A stretch of DNA of 64,000 nucleotides from Kryptolebias marmoratus (taxonomy: Eukaryota; Chordata; Actinopteri; Cyprinodontiformes; Rivulidae). The stretch covers positions 22,242,785 to 22,306,784 of the forward strand of contig NC_051451.1 of assembly GCF_001649575.2 (NCBI RefSeq). The letters are read 5' to 3'. The position numbers and the translations under genes were made by a program. Shown in pieces: positions 60,801-64,000 of the stretch (position 1 is its first letter; every line of letters begins with the position of its first letter). A model generated the notes under the pieces. That model did not search any database and was not told the DNA's origin. It saw only the letters and a program-made list of their open reading frames with translations.

Positions 60801-63658
60801 ACAAATCAGTCTGTCATGAATGAGGAACTCCGTCATTCCTCACTGACGCTTTTCAGGCACTCGGTGTAAACAACTGATTAGATCACAGACTGTCAATCGG
60901 ACATCCTGCCAACATTTCAAATAATTCTGTTCCACACATCTGTGCGCACCCAAAACATTAACAATCCAGACTGAAGAAAAGGAAGACAAACAAAATTAAT
61001 AAATCCATCGCTTAGTTGGGTTTGCTATGAATAGTAACAACCATGTTTACTGTTGAATTACTGACTAATGAGTTAAAAAAAAGTGATTATGCAAACTTGG
61101 TGTGGATCACAAAGGAATCCGACTGACGCTGGTTCCCAGTTGCACACCAGTCTGACTGTAATGAAGGATGTAACTCCTCACTCAACACTTCCATCCTGTT
61201 TACAAGTCGTGTGACCTGATTGCCACTCAGGAACACCATGCAGGAAATAACTTAATGATTACTTCGAGTCTAAATTCGGTCATTTTTGTAAGGTAGACAG
61301 GAACACTTTTCAAAATGATTACACAACAATTACAACTCTAAACGCTCGACATTAATTGATACAACTCATTCATGTGTTGTGTCATTCCGAAGAGAGGAAA
61401 ACATTTTGACCTTTAGTGTATAAAAGCTCATTTAAACAACTGAAGTTTCAGTCCAACAAAGCTTGAAAGTATTAAATAAAGAAAAAGAATAATAAACACT
61501 TGATCACGAGTTAATTAAAATAGTTCATTTCAATGGATCATCATTTTTTCCCCCCAAACAAAGCATCAAAACATATTTTTCCATCAACATTCAGCTTTTA
61601 AATGTACAAAACACGGTGGCAGATGAAGATTTTTCAAAGCTGGAAAGATATTCATTCCAAGGATGCTGTCTGGACCTTTCAGGCTCTCAGTGAGATGCAA
61701 ACAAAAGTGAAAGAGTTTGACTGAATTACAACAACCACCTCAGAAAGACTGAATAGAGAACAACAAATACCAAAAAGCCTTAGAAATATTGGAGGTGTTT
61801 TTGAATTTGACACATTGTTTTGATTTGATTTTTCTCTCGTTCACTACAGAAGAAGCAGAGCTGGGTTGTTTTTTTGTTTTTGTTTTCCCAGAAATTCAGT
61901 TGCAGGGCATGGTGAGCAAAAAAAAAAAAAAAAACAGCTGTCGGTAAATAAAATACAAAGATGTGAGCTCAGAACCAAACCTTTGGCTGACAATATTTAA
62001 TCAATAAATCCTTCAAACTGTTTCAGGTTAAGTGTTGTTCTTTTGTCTTGCAGTTGGAGAGCTACATCCAGGACAGCATGAAGCAGGAGATTGTCCAGTT
62101 CCAGCAGACTGCTGTTCAAAACCACACAGCCACAATGATTGAAATCGGGACAAACCTGCTGAGTCAAACAGCTGAGCAAACAAGGAAGCTCACTAATGTG
62201 GAGGCACAGGTGAGGCTGGTCATTCTGCTTTATTTTCCCAAAACACAGAAATACAACCATAAAAATAAGAAATAAAAATCACGTCTCATACGATTGTTCA
62301 GCCTTCCTGTTCTGTGCATGCAAAGATTCACAAGTTCTTTGTGACACTGCGATGAATAATGAAGCTTCAGAATAATAAAAAAAAAAAGTAGTGGAGAAAA
62401 ACAGGCAAGGTGGCGTCAGTTTATTATTGTGGCTACACGTCAATGACCCTATGAGAGCCAACTGTACAGCATTTCCTGTTATTAGCACACTCATATTCCC
62501 AGAGAAACGGTCTATCAGTTTGTCACAATCAGACATCCGTCTGTTCAAAGACATCAACAGCTCCATTGGAGCCTCACGGCTCGGATCCATGTAAACAACC
62601 TGCGTTTTGCTGAGTTCAGTTCCTCCGAACTGGGAAATCAGCGGCAAGGTCAACAACCCCCGAGTTTAGTTCAATACATCGGTCTGTGAAAATATGCGGG
62701 GTTTTTGTGATTTCCCCTCGTTCAGGTATGTCTGGGGAATTGCAGTATGGTTGTCCTTTCCTGTGCTGTTTTTTCCATTTTGCAAATGGTTATTTGTGCA
62801 ATCTGGTTGTCCAAACTGGGCTTGTGTGTTCAACTTGATCCCTTAATGGAACATGTGATAAATCATCTGAGACATATTTTTCAGACTTTTATGGATTTTA
62901 CAACACTTTAATGAATTTATTTGTATTGTACCCACAGTACATTAATGCTTCATAACAATAATACATTGAAATGATTAAATTTGTGGGGAAACTAACAGAC
63001 TTCCCTTCTTGAAAGCAGTCTAAAGTCATTAATTAAAAAATCAATTCTGAACTATTAACCCATTAAAATCAGAGGCAGTTAGAATCTATTTGATTTCTGA
63101 TTGACAAATACTAAAGCCATCAAAATAAATATTTGGGACACAGACTGAATTATCCGTTTAACTTTGTTTATTTTTTGGTTTTAGGTAATCCATCACTCAA
63201 CGCGACTTGAGCGTCAACTCCTAGAAAACTCCTTGTCAACCAACAAGCTGGAAAAACAACTCATCGTTCAAACAAATGAAATCAACAAACTGAATGATAA
63301 AAACAGGTGAGAACATCAGACCAGAGCCCAAAAATACTACTAATTCTTTTTTTTTAGACGACTAAGAGTACAGGATTGGAATAACAAAGAAACGGATGAA
63401 CGTGTCTGCTTCTTCTCAGTCTCCTGGAGAAAAAAGTGCAGCAGATGGAGGAGCAGAGGCAGGTGGAGCTCAAAGCGCTTCAAGATGAAAAAGAGCAGCT
63501 CCAGACTTTAATACTGAGGCAGACAGCTATTATAGGGGAACTGGAGCAGCAACTGCTGAAAGTCTCCTCCAACAACTCCGTTTTACACCATCAGCAGCAG
63601 GAGCTGCTGGACACAGTGAACAACCTCATATACACACTGTCTGCCGGCTCTGCTCAAG
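57894..63658 (+). CDS. angpt2: Angiopoietin-2, N-terminal and coiled-coil exons
   Basis: Four coding exons are present in phase: 57894-58151, 62054-62209, 63185-63306, 63420-63658. The gene continues past the right edge. ANGPT2 is a secreted ligand of the TIE2 receptor that modulates vascular remodelling. The start MLNVDLLVLSFCLGLG is a signal peptide. QYQIQNGPCSYTFLLPEQENC is the angiopoietin super-clustering region. The coiled coil runs from about residue 70 onward, with MENNTQWLLKLESYIQDSM, TATMIEIGTNLLSQTAEQTRKLTNVEAQ and SLSTNKLEKQL, closest to ANGPT2 among angiopoietins. Several N-glycosylation sites (NNT, NHT) are conserved. About 259 residues are visible. The C-terminal fibrinogen-like receptor-binding domain is outside the window. 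The start at 57894 is the first ATG of the exon that gives a signal peptide. Confidence 0.93.
59420..59553. repeat. Two-copy tandem duplication of ~62 bp
   Basis: Copies at 59420-59482 and 59493-59553 share gacaaatgagaagcattagc, then 'aaaggttta.tattag' and 'tctttgtgtct', with small indels between them. Confidence 0.85.
59540..60250 (+). mobile_element. Truncated non-LTR retrotransposon (L2/CR1-like) relic
   Basis: The plus strand encodes VLLDLSAAFDTINHNILI, the reverse-transcriptase motif A region, followed by a 'GVPQGSVLGPI' block reached only after a frameshift (about 59980-60015). Sequence then jumps to a 3' UTR typical of fish LINEs, ending cagtgccctgagaccactt and 'ctatataaataaaatt' near 60240. 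The catalytic YxDD region is missing, so the copy is internally deleted. Four in-frame 33-bp units precede motif A (59699-59830). It sits in angpt2 intron 1. It is not functional. Confidence 0.8.
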
Positions 63659-63741
63659 GTGGGTCAAACATCAGATGTGTCAGTATCTTACTGTTGTTCA
63701 TTATATAGACCAGCTTTGGGTGTTTTATCCGTTAACCACTG

Positions 63742-64000
63742 CAGCGCGGTAGTGAAGAGGTTAGGGCTGTCGCCTCACAGCAACACGGTCACCGGCTCGC
63801 CTCCCACCTGGGGCTCTCTGTGTGGGGTTTGCATGTTCTTTCCTCATATTTGTGGATTTTCTCTGGGTACTACGGTTAAAACATGCAGGTCAGGTTAATT
63901 GATAATTAATTAAGTGTGATTGGTTGCCCTGTGACGGAGTTGCGACCTGTCCAGGTGTGCACCGCCTCTCGCACAATGACCGCTGGAAACAAGCACCAGA
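63742..64000 (+). repeat. tRNA-headed dispersed fish repeat, partial
   Basis: The sequence begins gcagcgcggtagtgaagagg, then 'gctgtcgcctcacagcaaca' and 'gggtttgcatgttctttcc', and later 'gcgacctgtccagg' and 'gcctctcgcacaatgac'. These are signature blocks of a very abundant teleost repeat with a tRNA-like head. It is diverged and truncated by the window end, in angpt2 intron 4. Confidence 0.75.

Larger units (their letters stand above)
58152..62053 (+). other. angpt2: angpt2 intron 1
   Basis: This 3.9-kb intron carries a 60-bp tandem duplication (59420-59553) and a LINE relic (59540-60250). The rest is AT-rich with no recognised exon or gene on either strand. Confidence 0.6.

Overview
This window is nuclear DNA from a bony fish, most likely a percomorph teleost. 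The evidence is compact vertebrate genes with GT-AG introns, proteins that match vertebrate families along their whole length, and repeat families typical of fish: Tc1/mariner relics, hAT-like MITEs, a LINE tail and tRNA-headed dispersed repeats. No bacterial or viral gene organisation is present. The species cannot be named from the sequence alone.

Layout from left to right: about 3.3 kb of non-coding DNA; elovl5 (+, 6224-12588, 5' UTR exon near 3330-3566); a 5 kb gene-poor stretch; fbxo9 (-, 17591-22603); a roughly 2.4 kb head-to-head spacer; cilk1/ick (+, 26797-31291); a repeat-rich spacer with a nested MITE; an alpha-class glutathione S-transferase (gsta, +, 33799-35124); tmem14a (-, 36390-36979); agpat5 (-, 40803-49161); the last two coding exons of mcph1 (-, 51731-52108); and the first four coding exons of angpt2 (+, 57894-63658), which runs off the right edge. 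I rebuilt every coding exon by matching splice phases. Reconstructed lengths are elovl5 294 aa, fbxo9 415, cilk1 651, gsta 221, tmem14a 100 and agpat5 365, each close to its family's usual length.

The order elovl5-fbxo9-cilk1-gsta-tmem14a corresponds to human 6p12. The order agpat5-mcph1, with angpt2 antisense beside or inside mcph1, corresponds to human 8p23. The window therefore spans a junction, between about 37.5 and 40.8 kb, of two blocks that lie on different human chromosomes. gcm1, which sits between ELOVL5 and FBXO9 in human, was not seen.

The genes do not form one pathway. Two act in lipid metabolism (elovl5: PUFA elongation; agpat5: lysophosphatidate acylation). Two act in ciliary/centrosomal or genome-maintenance biology (cilk1, mcph1). 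One is an SCF ubiquitin-ligase adaptor (fbxo9), one a detoxification enzyme (gsta), one a small membrane protein (tmem14a) and one a secreted vascular ligand (angpt2).

I did not find a convincing new gene system. The most unusual items are a long foldback insertion with target-site duplications, a stack of upstream ORFs ending in a TGATG overlap before the cilk1 start, an fbxo9 start codon that appears to be the last three bases of its first exon, an uncharacterised multi-copy repeat family carrying a nested MITE, two abutting perfect palindromes, a LINE relic with an in-frame 33-bp expansion at a reverse-transcriptase motif, and a GC-rich coding-like island upstream of gsta.
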